A DNA stretch of 64,000 nt from Haemophilus parainfluenzae ATCC 33392 (GTDB lineage: Bacteria; Pseudomonadota; Gammaproteobacteria; Enterobacterales; Pasteurellaceae). Of this stretch, positions 1 to 9,240 are shown in pieces. Every line of letters begins with the position of its first letter. Within the stretch, counting starts at the first letter, position 1. The position numbers were made by a program, and so were the translations under genes. Under the pieces are notes generated by a model. That model saw only the letters and a list, made by a program, of their open reading frames with translations. It did not search any database and was not told the origin of the DNA. The stretch lies in contig NZ_CP133470.1 of assembly GCF_031191205.1 (NCBI RefSeq), positions 317,501-381,500 on the forward strand, written 5' to 3'.

Positions 1-1322
1 ATAGTGTGTACTTGTTTGGTATTTTCTTTTAACGCTTCTTCTTCGATTAAACGTAAGATTGAAAGTGATAAGCTTTCGTTATCACGCACTTTACCTGTAC
101 CTTGACAGCGTGGGCAAACATGGTGCGAAGACTCACCTAATGATGGGCTTAAACGCTGACGTGACATTTCCAACAAGCCGAAGCGAGAAATACGGCTGAT
201 TTGAATACGTGCACGGTCTTGACGCACGGCATCACGGATACGGTTTTCTACTTCACGCTGGTGACGAACAGGTGTCATATCAATGAAATCGATAACCACT
301 AACCCACCTAAGTCACGTAAACGTAATTGACGAGCAATTTCATCTGCGGCTTCAAGGTTGGTATTTAATGCGGTTTCTTCAATGTCACCACCACGAGTTG
401 AACGCGCCGAGTTGATATCGATCGCCGTTAACGCTTCTGTTACATCAATGACAATCGAACCACCAGAAGGTAAACGCACTTCACGTTGGAAGGCTGATTC
501 AATTTGTGACTCAATTTGATAGTGGCTAAATAGTGGCACTTCTCCTTGATACAGTTTCACACGATTGATGAAATCTGGACGCACAAGTTTGATGTGTGCT
601 TTTGCTTTTTCAAATACTTTCGGGCTATCAATTAAGATCTCACCGATATCACGACGCAAGTAATCACGGATCGCACGAACGATCACATCACTTTCTTGGT
701 GAATTAAAAACGGAGCTGGACGGCTTTGTGAAGCTTGCTTAATTGCTTCCCAATGATGTAAAAGTACTTTTAAGTCCCACTGTAATTCTTCTGGTGATTT
801 ACCTACACCCGCTGTACGCACGATAAGACCAACGCCTTCCGGTACATCTAAAGAACTCAATGCTTCTTTTAATTCGATACGTTCATCGCCTTCAATACGG
901 CGAGAAATACCACCTGCACGCGGATTGTTTGGCATAATCACCAAATAACTACCGGCAAGGGAAACAAAAGTAGTTAAGGCTGCGCCTTTATTGCCGCGTT
1001 CTTCCTTGTTCACCTGAACGATCACTTCTTGGCCTTCGGTCAAAATATCACGGATATTTGGACGACCTTGAAACACATAATCAGCAGGGAAATACTCGCG
1101 GGCAATTTCTTTTAAAGGAAGGAAGCCATGGCGCTCTGCACCATAATCCACAAAGGCTGCTTCTAAACTCGGCTCTACGCGAGTGATTTTCCCTTTGTAA
1201 ATATTGGCTTTTTTCTGTTCATGACCAGGACTTTCAATATCCAAGTCGAATAAACGCTGGCCATCGACCAACGCAACGCGCAACTCTTCTTTTTGAGTCG
1301 CATTGATTAACATTCTTTTCAT
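1..1322 (-). CDS. rne: Ribonuclease E, N-terminal catalytic half (partial)
   Basis: Endoribonuclease that starts bulk mRNA decay and processes rRNA and tRNA, and scaffolds the degradosome at the inner membrane. The reverse strand reads [20 protein letters not shown] from an ATG at 1322, almost identical to the E. coli RNase E start; the S1 domain region and a run of about 440 catalytic-half residues follow. The gene runs off the left edge, so the C-terminal scaffold cannot be judged. It is divergent from rluC, as in enterobacteria. The long upstream gap fits the known autoregulated leader of this gene. Confidence 0.95.
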   Translation of the reverse strand, partial: MKRMLINATQKEELRVALVDGQRLFDLDIESPGHEQKKANIYKGKITRVEPSLEAAFVDYGAERHGFLPLKEIAREYFPADYVFQGRPNIRDILTEGQEVIVQVNKEERGNKGAALTTFVSLAGSYLVIMPNNPRAGGISRRIEGDERIELKEALSSLDVPEGVGLIVRTAGVGKSPEELQWDLKVLLHHWEAIKQASQSRPAPFLIHQESDVIVRAIRDYLRRDIGEILIDSPKVFEKAKAHIKLVRPDFINRVKLYQGEVPLFSHYQIESQIESAFQREVRLPSGGSIVIDVTEALTAIDINSARSTRGGDIEETALNTNLEAADEIARQLRLRDLGGLVVIDFIDMTPVRHQREVENRIRDAVRQDRARIQISRISRFGLLEMSRQRLSPSLGESSHHVCPRCQGTGKVRDNESLSLSILRLIEEEALKENTKQVHT

Positions 1323-1749
1323 TGTCAATTTCTCGTTTTGAATTATCTAAAACACCTTGAAAATTAACCGCACTTTACAGATTTACTGACCTTAGCCATC
1401 GACCTCGTGTTTCTCGCGAACAGTCAATCTCACGACTGTGTGTTGCTGGGTGCATTGATAGCATACTCAATTGTTATCTAAGACAATTTTCGTAAAACAA
1501 TGCGATGTGTTAATTACGCATTGCAAGGAAGCGTCAACCTTCAAGAAAAACATGTTGATTATCAATGTCTTATGCCATTTGCCGCATTGAGTTTTGACCA
1601 ACATACAAAATTACTTTCTAAATGCCAAATTTGAGGCGCAGAAAGACGCTCTATTATCCACATTCAGGGCTAAATTAGCAAGGCATTCTTGCTATTATCA
1701 CCAGGGATATTGTGATATGATTCAGCCCAATTTTTAAAGGATAGATTCA
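1323..1749 (-). promoter_or_regulatory. rne leader and rne/rluC divergent promoter region
   Basis: A 427-bp gap without an ORF. On the rne (minus) strand it can form several short perfect hairpins: ACAGTC/GACTGT at 1420-1425 and 1434-1439, and AATTGT/ACAATT at 1469-1474 and 1483-1488. On the rluC side TAGCAAG/CTTGCTA lies at 1676-1694. In E. coli and relatives the long rne 5' UTR senses RNase E level through conserved stem-loops (Rfam family rne5). Position and structure suggest the same here, but I have not aligned it. A USS core lies at 1367-1375. No clear promoter hexamers could be assigned. Confidence 0.5.
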
Positions 1750-2730
1750 ATGACTGAAAAACAAGAAAAAATCATCAATCAATCCGTCAAAATGCTCACG
1801 ATTTCTGAGGATGAAGCAGGACAACGCATTGATAATTATTTATTGGCAAAATTAAAAGGTGTGCCAAAAAGTTTGATTTATCGCATTCTACGTAAAGGCG
1901 AAGTGCGTGTGAACAAAGGGCGAATCAAACCTGAATATAAATTGCAAAATGGTGATGTGGTGCGTGTGCCACCTGTTCGTGTTTCTGAAAAAAATACTGC
2001 CCCAATTTCTAAAAACTTGAATAAAGTCGCTTCCCTTGAAAGCCATATTCTTTTTGAAGATGATTGTTTATTAGTATTGAACAAACCTTCTGGCATTGCG
2101 GTTCATGGTGGGAGTGGCTTGAATTTTGGTGTGATTGAAGCCTTACGTGCATTACGTCCTGAAGCCCGTTTTTTAGAATTGGTTCACCGCTTGGATAGAG
2201 ATACATCCGGCATTTTATTAGTTGCCAAAAAACGTTCTACCTTACGCAACTTACACGAACAACTTCGTGTTAAAACGGTACAAAAAGATTATCTCGCGCT
2301 CGTGCGTGGACAATGGCAATCTCATGTAAAAGTCGTGCAAGCCCCTTTATTAAAAAATGAATTGGCCAGTGGCGAACGCATCGTTAAAGTCAGTGAACAA
2401 GGCAAACCTTCAGAAACGCGATTTGCCATCGAAGAACGCTATCAAAATGCGACCTTAGTAAAAGCCTCACCTGTAACCGGACGAACTCATCAGATCCGAG
2501 TTCATACTCAATATGCAGGTCACCCAATTGCATTAGATGATAAATACGGTGATAAAGAATTCGATAAATATATGCAAGATCTCGGGCTTAATCGCTTGTT
2601 TTTACATGCGTTTTCTATTCGATTTGAGCACCCTAAAACGGGTGAAACATTACGCCTCAATGCTCAACTAGACGAAAAAATGAAAGCAATTCTGAAAAAA
2701 CTGCGTGAAAGCAAAGAGATAAACCCATAG
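1750..2730 (+). CDS. rluC: 23S rRNA pseudouridine synthase RluC
   Basis: Makes pseudouridines at 955, 2504 and 2580 (E. coli numbering) of 23S rRNA. The 326-aa protein has an N-terminal S4 RNA-binding domain (about residues 20-80) and a RluA-type catalytic domain with the motif HRLDRDTSG near residue 145, whose second Asp is the catalytic residue. Length is close to E. coli RluC (319 aa). It is divergent from rne, the usual pairing. SD-like AAAGGA precedes the ATG. Confidence 0.95.
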   Translation: MTEKQEKIINQSVKMLTISEDEAGQRIDNYLLAKLKGVPKSLIYRILRKGEVRVNKGRIKPEYKLQNGDVVRVPPVRVSEKNTAPISKNLNKVASLESHILFEDDCLLVLNKPSGIAVHGGSGLNFGVIEALRALRPEARFLELVHRLDRDTSGILLVAKKRSTLRNLHEQLRVKTVQKDYLALVRGQWQSHVKVVQAPLLKNELASGERIVKVSEQGKPSETRFAIEERYQNATLVKASPVTGRTHQIRVHTQYAGHPIALDDKYGDKEFDKYMQDLGLNRLFLHAFSIRFEHPKTGETLRLNAQLDEKMKAILKKLRESKEINP

Positions 2731-2816
2731 ACAAGAAAAATGTTTATTGCTATATTTGATGACGGAGACAACTCGTTTCTATCATTAATTAACATATAAC
2801 AACAAAGGATAGCAAA

Positions 2817-3101
2817 ATGGCAAAAGGACAATCATTACAAGATCCTTATTTGAATGCGTTACGCCGTGAACGTATTCCTGTTTCGATTTATCTCGTTAAT
2901 GGGATTAAATTACAGGGTCAAATCGAATCATTCGACCAATTCGTGATTTTATTAAAAAACACGGTTAATCAAATGGTGTACAAACACGCAATTTCGACTG
3001 TGGTTCCAGCACGTTCTGTTTCTCACCACAATAATAATGGCGGTCATCATGTAGCACAAACTTCTGATGCTGTAGCGGAAGTAGAAACACAAGCAGAATA
3101 A
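2817..3101 (+). CDS. hfq: RNA chaperone Hfq
   Basis: Hexameric Sm-like protein that helps small RNAs pair with mRNAs. The 94-aa product starts [20 protein letters not shown] and carries the Sm1 region with [20 protein letters not shown] and the Sm2 motif [10 protein letters not shown]. The C-terminal tail is short and His/Asn-rich, shorter than the E. coli tail, as usual in Pasteurellaceae. A strong SD (AAAGGA) precedes it. hflX starts 9 nt downstream, so the two are probably co-transcribed; miaA is not adjacent here. Confidence 0.97.
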   Translation: MAKGQSLQDPYLNALRRERIPVSIYLVNGIKLQGQIESFDQFVILLKNTVNQMVYKHAISTVVPARSVSHHNNNGGHHVAQTSDAVAEVETQAE

Positions 3102-3110
3102 TTCTGTTCA

Positions 3111-4466
3111 ATGAACGATTTCATCAGTTTAAGTGCGGTTGAAAATTCACCTGAAATTTCAACCGCACTTTCGTCATCTAAAACAGGCGACAATAGCCAA
3201 TCGGCAAAAGATAAAGCTGTCGTCGTGCATGTTTTCTTTTCTCAAAATAAAAACATTGAAGATCTACAAGAATTCCAACTTTTAGCGGAATCTGCCAATG
3301 TTGAGATTTTACAAATCATCACCACGAGCCGAGCTACACCACAAGCAAAATACTTTATCGGTGAGGGGAAAGCACAAGAAATTGCTGATGCAGTGAAAAC
3401 CTTAGATGCCGATGTGGTTTTGGTGAATCATCAATTAACCCCTGCTCAAACCCGTAATTTAGAAAGCATTTGCCAATGTCGTGTAGTAGATCGCACGGGG
3501 GTGATTTTAGATATCTTTGCCCAACGAGCCCGCTCGCACGAAGGGAAATTGCAAGTTGAATTAGCTCAGCTTAAGCATTTATCCACTCGATTAGTCCGCC
3601 GAAAAACAGGCTTAGATCAGCAAAAAGGTGCGGTAGGATTGCGTGGCCCTGGCGAAACGCAGTTAGAAACGGATCGCCGTTTAATCAAGGTTCGTATCGC
3701 ACAGTTGCAAAATCGTTTGGCGAAAGTCGAAAAACAACGCAATCAAAATCGCCAAACCCGACAAAAAGCGGATATTCCGACCATTTCCTTAGTAGGCTAC
3801 ACCAATGCGGGGAAATCGACACTCTTCAATTTCATCACGCAAGCCAATGTCTATGCGGCAGATCAGCTTTTTGCCACCCTCGATCCCACATTAAGACGTT
3901 TGCAAATTCAAGATGTTGGCACAGCGATTCTCGCCGATACCGTTGGTTTCGTTCGCCAACTTCCCCATGATTTAGTTTCCGCGTTTAAATCTACGTTGCA
4001 AGAAACGGTTGAAGCTAGTTTGTTATTGCACGTCATTGATGCAGCAGACGCTCGAAAGATCGAAAATATTGAAGCTGTGAATTTAGTGTTGGAAGAAATT
4101 AAGGCTGATAAAGTACCGGCTTTGCTTGTGTATAACAAAATTGATTTATTGGAAAATGTGGCGCCTCATATTGAATATGATGACGAGAATAAACCCGTTG
4201 CCGTTTATCTTTCAGCACATTCAGGTGAAGGATTAGATCTGCTACTTGAAGCTATTAAAGTGCGGTTGAAAAACGAGATACTTTCTTTCACCCTCACACT
4301 GCTCCCACAAGAGGGCAAAATCCGCCATGCGCTCTATCAATTAGATAGCATTCGTCACGAGCAAATTTCAGATGGAGGTGAATTTATCCTCAATGTACAA
4401 ATTGATAAAGTCGAATGGCTCAAACTTTGTAAACAATTCCCTAAACTGTCAGAAATTATTTACTAA
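3111..4466 (+). CDS. hflX: Ribosome-splitting GTPase HflX
   Basis: GTPase that binds the 50S subunit and splits stalled or hibernating ribosomes. The 451-aa protein has the HflX N-terminal domain, the [15 protein letters not shown] segment and a G domain with P-loop GYTNAGKST near residue 228, DTVGF (G3) and NKID (G4). Its first 30 or so residues extend beyond the E. coli start and are partly encoded by an inverted pair of uptake sequences (3131-3170). No good SD is visible before the ATG, so translation may be coupled to hfq. Its 3' end overlaps convergent tyrR by 11 bp. Confidence 0.93.
   Translation: MNDFISLSAVENSPEISTALSSSKTGDNSQSAKDKAVVVHVFFSQNKNIEDLQEFQLLAESANVEILQIITTSRATPQAKYFIGEGKAQEIADAVKTLDADVVLVNHQLTPAQTRNLESICQCRVVDRTGVILDIFAQRARSHEGKLQVELAQLKHLSTRLVRRKTGLDQQKGAVGLRGPGETQLETDRRLIKVRIAQLQNRLAKVEKQRNQNRQTRQKADIPTISLVGYTNAGKSTLFNFITQANVYAADQLFATLDPTLRRLQIQDVGTAILADTVGFVRQLPHDLVSAFKSTLQETVEASLLLHVIDAADARKIENIEAVNLVLEEIKADKVPALLVYNKIDLLENVAPHIEYDDENKPVAVYLSAHSGEGLDLLLEAIKVRLKNEILSFTLTLLPQEGKIRHALYQLDSIRHEQISDGGEFILNVQIDKVEWLKLCKQFPKLSEIIY
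3131..3170. repeat. Perfect inverted USS pair inside the hflX start
   Basis: Two uptake sequences face each other: AAGTGCGGTTGAAA (3131-3144) and its exact complement TTTCAACCGCACTT (3157-3170) with a 12-nt loop. They lie in codons 7-20 of hflX and encode the peptide [13 protein letters not shown]. The RNA would form a 14-bp hairpin just after the hfq/hflX junction. No U-tract follows, so it is not a classic terminator. Confidence 0.9.
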
Positions 4467-5406
4467 TACCGTATTGTTTTAATTTATTGGCAATCGCCGT
4501 GTGTGATACGCCTAATCGTTGTGCCAATTTTCGCGTACTTGGATACTGAGCATAAAACGCGCGCAATACACTCGCCTCATATTGTCCCATGATTTCATCT
4601 AGCGTTTGCTCACCAAAATCATCTGCAGAAATGACCGCACTTTGTACAGGTTTTAAATTTAAACTTTCAATATCAAGCTGGTTATTCTTTGCTAAGGAAC
4701 AGGCACGATACAAGACATTGTAAAGCTCTCGCACATTACCTTGCCAAGGCTGACCTTTCAAATAATTTAGAAAATCAGCATCATATTGCGGCATTGAAAT
4801 CTTAAGCTGTGTGCTGATTTCTTGTAAAAAACTGTCTGTTAAAGGCTGAATGTCCTCCACTCGCTCACGCAATGGTGGCACATTTAGTGCTAAAACATTT
4901 AATCGATGGAATAAATCACTGCGTAATTTCCCTTGTTCTAACAGTTTTTCCATCGGTTCTTGTGAAGTACAAATCACTCGAACATTTGCATGATGTTCTT
5001 TTTCTTCCCCCACTCGACGGAAAGAACCATCCGTTAAAAAACGCAATAATTTTGCCTGTAAACTTAATGAAAGCTCAGCAATGCCATCCAGTAACACCGT
5101 ACCTTCATTAGCATATTCAAAAAAACCGATGGTTTCACTGTCACCCACTTTACGCCCAAACATTTCACTTTCCGCATCTTCATCTGGCAAGCCCGCACAG
5201 TTTACTGCAATGAATTTTTTCTCACGACGCAAGCTCGCAAAATGGCAAGCTTTTGCTAATAAGTCTTTACCCGTGCCCGTTTCACCTTGAATTAAAAGTG
5301 GTACATCAAACATCGCAAAACGTTGTGCATTTTCGACCGCACTTTTCATGGAAAAGCTTTGAGTGACAAAGCAAGAGAAAGGATCTTGTGGATTAAATGT
5401 CAGCAT
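4456..5406 (-). CDS. tyrR: Aromatic amino acid regulator TyrR, short form
   Basis: Transcription regulator of aromatic amino acid synthesis and transport genes. The 316-aa protein has an AAA+ sigma54-activator-like domain (Walker A GETGTGKD at residues 41-48, Walker B-like [11 protein letters not shown]) and a C-terminal Fis-type helix-turn-helix ([20 protein letters not shown]). It lacks the roughly 190-residue N-terminal ACT and PAS region of E. coli TyrR, as I recall for H. influenzae TyrR. GAFTGA, needed for sigma54 contact, is absent, as in other TyrR proteins. A perfect TyrR box lies upstream at 5463-5480, pointing to autoregulation. Confidence 0.93.
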   Translation of the reverse strand: MLTFNPQDPFSCFVTQSFSMKSAVENAQRFAMFDVPLLIQGETGTGKDLLAKACHFASLRREKKFIAVNCAGLPDEDAESEMFGRKVGDSETIGFFEYANEGTVLLDGIAELSLSLQAKLLRFLTDGSFRRVGEEKEHHANVRVICTSQEPMEKLLEQGKLRSDLFHRLNVLALNVPPLRERVEDIQPLTDSFLQEISTQLKISMPQYDADFLNYLKGQPWQGNVRELYNVLYRACSLAKNNQLDIESLNLKPVQSAVISADDFGEQTLDEIMGQYEASVLRAFYAQYPSTRKLAQRLGVSHTAIANKLKQYGISK

Positions 5407-5462
5407 AAAATAAGCTCGATTTTATTGAATGATGCCGATATGATAGGGAGTTTATTGATATG

Positions 5463-5480
5463 TGTAAAGATTAATTTACA
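5463..5480 (-). promoter_or_regulatory. TyrR box (strong-box consensus)
   Basis: TGTAAA, six bases, TTTACA: an exact match to the TGTAAAN6TTTACA strong TyrR box. It sits 57-74 bp upstream of the tyrR start codon, in the gap before the importer gene terminator, so negative autoregulation of tyrR is the natural reading. Confidence 0.85.
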
Positions 5481-5484
5481 TATA

Positions 5485-5511
5485 AAAAGGGCAATCCTTG
5501 ACTGCCCTTTT
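5485..5511 (-). terminator. Intrinsic terminator after the siderophore importer genes
   Basis: Stem AAAAGGGCA (5485-5493) with TGCCCTTTT (5503-5511) and a 9-nt loop. On the minus strand it follows the stop codon of the binding-protein gene by about 15 nt and runs into a U-rich tail. Confidence 0.8.
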
Positions 5512-5526
5512 AGATGATTTTTCGTA

Positions 5527-6435
5527 TTATTTTTTCACTGCACGATCAAGTTCTTGTGCGATGATTTCCATGGTTTCTAAACCACCAAACGCAAGATACC
5601 AATTCGCTGCATCAAGATACACAATGTGTCCATCTTTATACGCTTTGGTTTGTTTGATGATATCGTTATCCAACACTTTTTGTGCATTGTTGGCTTTTTC
5701 TGTAATCGCCGCAGTACGATCCACGACAAGTAAAAAGTCTGGATTTTTTTCTAAGATATATTCAAAACCAACACTTTGGCCGTGCGTAGACGATTTAATG
5801 CTGTCATCAATCGGTTTAAAACCAAATTTTTGATACACCATACCATAACGAGAACCGTCACCAAAGGCACTGATTTTACTTTCATTAACCAACACCAATA
5901 AGGCTGTTTTGTCTTTCGCATCTTTGGCGACTTGGTCAACCTTACTTTCTAATGCTGAAAGTTTTTCTTTCGCAACATTTTCTTTACCAAAGATCTGACC
6001 AAGTGCGGTCACATTTTGTTGAAAACTCGGGTAGTAATTGTTGTAGTCATTTTCAACATTAAATACTGGCGCAATTTCTTTAAATTTGTCGATCATTTTT
6101 TCTTGACGTTTAGACGCGATGATCAAATCCGGATTGAGTTCGTTAATTTGCTCCAATGATTGTTCTTTCAAATCACCGACATTCTTATATTTTTTGTCTG
6201 CAAATTCTGAAAGATAGTTTGGAATTTTTCCACTTTGTGGGAAGCCCACGATTTTATCTTGCACACCTAATGCACGAAGTGTGTCTGCCGCACCGAAATC
6301 AAGCACAATGACACGCTGTGGATTTTGTGGCACAACCTGCTTTCCAGCGGCATTTTCAACGGTAATATCTGCTGCTTGAGTAACACCGACCAAAGCAAAA
6401 AGTGAAAGTGCTAATGTTGATAATGTTTTTTTCAT
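5527..6435 (-). CDS. Siderophore-type ABC transporter, periplasmic binding protein
   Basis: Captures a ferric siderophore (or similar iron chelate) in the periplasm. The 302-aa protein has a Sec signal peptide ending about TQA-AD and the class III periplasmic-binding fold (Fe/B12 PBP family): QRVIVLDFGAADTLRALGV near the N-terminus and a C-terminal half with the HIVYLDAANWY segment. It most resembles the FatB/CeuE/YclQ group that binds catecholate-type siderophores. It is the last gene of a four-gene leftward operon. No TonB-dependent receptor is adjacent, so the ligand cannot be named. Confidence 0.85.
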   Translation of the reverse strand: MKKTLSTLALSLFALVGVTQAADITVENAAGKQVVPQNPQRVIVLDFGAADTLRALGVQDKIVGFPQSGKIPNYLSEFADKKYKNVGDLKEQSLEQINELNPDLIIASKRQEKMIDKFKEIAPVFNVENDYNNYYPSFQQNVTALGQIFGKENVAKEKLSALESKVDQVAKDAKDKTALLVLVNESKISAFGDGSRYGMVYQKFGFKPIDDSIKSSTHGQSVGFEYILEKNPDFLLVVDRTAAITEKANNAQKVLDNDIIKQTKAYKDGHIVYLDAANWYLAFGGLETMEIIAQELDRAVKK

Positions 6436-6449
6436 GAAGATTTCCTTAT

Positions 6450-7211
6450 TTATCTAAAATAAACGGCAATTTTATGGTCGTCGATATCCTGAATAGGTAT
6501 CGACATATCATAAATATCTTGTAGCACGGGCGATTGCATAATGTGGTTAACTTCCCCTTGGTGCACTAATTTTCCATTTTTCATGGCAACAATGTAGTCT
6601 GAGTAACAAGAGGCAAAATTAATATCGTGAATCACAATCACCACGGTTTTGTTGAGTTCTGTCGCTAATTTACGCAAAACTTGCATGATCTGCACAGAAT
6701 GTTTCATATCCAGATTATTTAATGGTTCATCCAACAAAATATAATCCGTATCTTGTGCAAGTGTCATCGCAATATAAGCGCGTTGTCGCTGACCACCACT
6801 TAAGTTATCGATATATTGATGACGAATATCATCTAAATTCATATAGGCAATAGCATTATCAATAAAAGTGCGGTCAGTTTGGGTTAAGTTTCCTTTGCTA
6901 TAAGGAAAACGCCCAAAAGCGACTAAATCTTCAATGGTTAGACGCAAATTAATGTTGTTAGTTTGCTTTAAAATCGCAAGTTGTTTCGCAATATCGCTAC
7001 TTTTCTTGCGATTGAGCAATTCACCGTTGAGATAGATCTCGCCGCTATCAGCATTCAACAAACGGCTCATAATAGACAGCACCGTACTCTTCCCCGCGCC
7101 ATTCGGCCCGATAAAAGACGTAATTTTCCCCGTGGGAATGGTAACGGACACATTATCCACCACCTTTTTGCTTCCGTAACTTTTAGTAATATTGCGAATT
7201 TCTATTGCCAT
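6450..7211 (-). CDS. Siderophore-type ABC transporter, ATP-binding protein
   Basis: Drives iron-chelate import. The 253-aa ATPase has Walker A GPNGAGKST, signature LSGGQRQRAYIAM, Walker B DYILLDEP and the H-loop IHDINFA. It is of the FepC/FecE type, close to YclP/CeuD-like proteins. Its start overlaps the upstream permease stop by 10 bp and the binding-protein gene follows 14 nt later, a typical co-translated operon arrangement. Confidence 0.9.
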   Translation of the reverse strand: MAIEIRNITKSYGSKKVVDNVSVTIPTGKITSFIGPNGAGKSTVLSIMSRLLNADSGEIYLNGELLNRKKSSDIAKQLAILKQTNNINLRLTIEDLVAFGRFPYSKGNLTQTDRTFIDNAIAYMNLDDIRHQYIDNLSGGQRQRAYIAMTLAQDTDYILLDEPLNNLDMKHSVQIMQVLRKLATELNKTVVIVIHDINFASCYSDYIVAMKNGKLVHQGEVNHIMQSPVLQDIYDMSIPIQDIDDHKIAVYFR

Positions 7212-8161
7212 TTTTTGTTTGCTCTTAATAACAAATAAATAAAGTACACGCCACCGACAAAATTAACGATGATGCTTAATGTCGTGCGGAACGTAAAAAT
7301 ATGCGTCACCAATAATTGCCCTAAAACCAAGGTAATGATGGAAATTAACATCGCGGCAGGAATGAGGACTTTGTGACGATAATCACGAACAAATTCAAAG
7401 GTCACGTTCATTACCAATAACCCGAGGAACGTAAGTGGGCCAACAAGTGCAGTCGACACTGACGTTAAAATTGCCACGAGAATTAATAGGACTTTTAAGG
7501 TCTTTTGATAATCAATACCTAAGTTAATGGCATTTTCTCGCCCTAACGCCAACACATCAAAGCAATGCCAATATCTCAGACTGAAAACAATCGTCGCCAC
7601 TAAAATGGCTAATGCCACCCACAAGATTTGTGTATTGATTCGGTTGAAACTTGCGAAGCCAATATCTTGTGCGATCTGGAATTCATTTGGATCAATCAAC
7701 ACTTCCATAAACGTCGTTAAGCTGCCAAAGAAGGTGCCGAAAATAATCCCAACAAGCAATAAGAAGAAAATATTTTGGTTCTCTTTCTTAAACAGAAAGT
7801 GATAAAGCACTAATGAAAATGCCATCATTAATCCCGTACACAATACAAACAAGGCAATTGAATTCATGGAAAGCAATGTGCTTGAACCAAAAAGGAAGAT
7901 AATCGTCGTTTGAATCAGTAAATACAGTGAATCTAACCCTAAAATACTCGGGGTGAGAATCCGGTTATTCACGACCGTTTGGAAAATCATCGTAGCGAGT
8001 GCACTTGCCGCGCCTGTAATCACAATCGCAATTAAGGATAAGGCACGATTTTCCAAGGCATATTGCCAACGGTTCGGTAAGTTGTAGCCTAAATAGAGTG
8101 CAAGAGAAACAATGGCTAACAATGACAATATAATCAGTTGAGAAGAAGATTTCTTAGCCAT
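7202..8161 (-). CDS. Siderophore-type ABC transporter, FecCD-family permease 2
   Basis: Inner-membrane subunit of the importer, 319 aa with about nine to ten hydrophobic segments and the FecCD family pattern, including a GPLTFLGLLVMN segment and a gap-coupling region near LALGRENAINLGID. It overlaps the first permease gene by 8 bp and the ATPase gene by 10 bp. Two different permeases imply a heterodimeric channel, as in FepDG, CeuBC and YclNO. Confidence 0.88.
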   Translation of the reverse strand: MAKKSSSQLIILSLLAIVSLALYLGYNLPNRWQYALENRALSLIAIVITGAASALATMIFQTVVNNRILTPSILGLDSLYLLIQTTIIFLFGSSTLLSMNSIALFVLCTGLMMAFSLVLYHFLFKKENQNIFFLLLVGIIFGTFFGSLTTFMEVLIDPNEFQIAQDIGFASFNRINTQILWVALAILVATIVFSLRYWHCFDVLALGRENAINLGIDYQKTLKVLLILVAILTSVSTALVGPLTFLGLLVMNVTFEFVRDYRHKVLIPAAMLISIITLVLGQLLVTHIFTFRTTLSIIVNFVGGVYFIYLLLRANKKWQ

Positions 8162-9107
8162 TTCTATACCGCTTTAATAATAAAAATAAGAAGACACCAC
8201 TACCGAATACACCAACCACGGCATTAATGGAAATCTCATAAGGATAAATCACACTTCGACCTAAAATATCGCAGAATAAAACAAATACCGCACCTAACAA
8301 AGCGGTATGAGATAACACTTTCTTCAAGTTATCCCCTAAATAAAGCGTGACGATATTTGGAATAATTAGCCCCAAGAAAGGGATCACGCCAACAGACACG
8401 ATAATAATCGAAGACACCACCGCCACAATGAGCAGACCGAGATAAAGTACCTGGTTGTAATTTAGACCTAGATTAACCGCAAAATCTTTCCCCATCCCGA
8501 CAATAGAAAAACGATGGGCAAATAAATAAGCCACGATGAGTGTAGGAATACTGAAATATAACAATTCATAACGACCAGACATCACAAGCGAGAAATCCCC
8601 TTGTAGCCATCCAGATAGGTTTTGTAATAAATCTTCTTTGTAAGCAATAAAAGCAGTAATTGAACTGATGATATTACCAAACATAATCCCCACTAAAGGT
8701 ACAAAAATGGTGTCCTTGAATTTCAAACGGGACAGAATCGTCATAAATAACAATGTACCAAGGAAAGACACAATCACCGCAATGGTGGTTTTTAACAACA
8801 TTGAAGCCGTTGGGAAAAACAGCATCGCCATTAAAATCCCTAATCTTGCACTATCCATGGTGCCCGCAGTGGTGGGAGAAACAAATCGGTTTCGACTGAG
8901 TTGCTGCATCACTAAGCCACAAATACTTAAGGATGCACCCGCAATCAAGATACTGATTAAACGAGGCACTCGACTAATGAAAAATATCTGCCATTGATTA
9001 CCTTCAAAATTCAGTAACCCTTGCAGATTAACAGTACTTACCCCGAGAAAAAGTGAAATAAAGGAAAGCACGATCAAAAGAAAAATCAGATAACGTCGCT
9101 TAATCAT
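8154..9107 (-). CDS. Siderophore-type ABC transporter, FecCD-family permease 1
   Basis: First gene of the importer operon. FecCD-type permease of about 317 aa, with the family segment VGVIPFLGLIIPNIV and GMGKDFAVNLGLN. The open frame extends to an ATG at 9146, but I prefer the ATG at 9107 (MIKRRYLIFLLIV), which puts only a few residues before the first membrane helix and leaves the Fur-like box upstream of the start. Neither start has a strong SD. Confidence 0.85.
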   Translation of the reverse strand: MIKRRYLIFLLIVLSFISLFLGVSTVNLQGLLNFEGNQWQIFFISRVPRLISILIAGASLSICGLVMQQLSRNRFVSPTTAGTMDSARLGILMAMLFFPTASMLLKTTIAVIVSFLGTLLFMTILSRLKFKDTIFVPLVGIMFGNIISSITAFIAYKEDLLQNLSGWLQGDFSLVMSGRYELLYFSIPTLIVAYLFAHRFSIVGMGKDFAVNLGLNYNQVLYLGLLIVAVVSSIIIVSVGVIPFLGLIIPNIVTLYLGDNLKKVLSHTALLGAVFVLFCDILGRSVIYPYEISINAVVGVFGSGVFLFLLLKRYRNG

Positions 9108-9112
9108 AAAAA

Positions 9113-9127
9113 TGAGAATAATTCTAA
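9113..9127 (-). promoter_or_regulatory. Fur-box-like site before the importer operon
   Basis: TGAGAATAATTCTAA matches the 7-1-7 Fur consensus TGATAATNATTATCA at 11 of 14 positions. It lies immediately upstream of the preferred start codon (9107). Iron repression of a siderophore importer is expected, which supports the call. Confidence 0.5.
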
Positions 9128-9211
9128 AATGCAAAAAGAATAGCATATTGAAGGAAAAGAGAAAAGATGAAGTGCGGTCAGTTTTCGGCTAATTTTTAGT
9201 CGTATAAAAAA

Positions 9212-9231
9212 TGCGGTCAAATTTGACCGCA
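9212..9231 (-). terminator. mepM terminator built from an inverted USS pair
   Basis: Self-complementary TGCGGTCAAATTTGACCGCA, followed on the minus strand by a run of six T. It starts about 10 nt after the mepM stop. A further USS core lies nearby, just before position 9185. Confidence 0.85.
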
Positions 9232-9240
9232 CTTCATTCG

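Noticed and set aside
1878..2206. ORFs on the minus strand opposite rluC
   Set aside because: Shadow frames of a well-conserved gene with no own RBS or homology signs.
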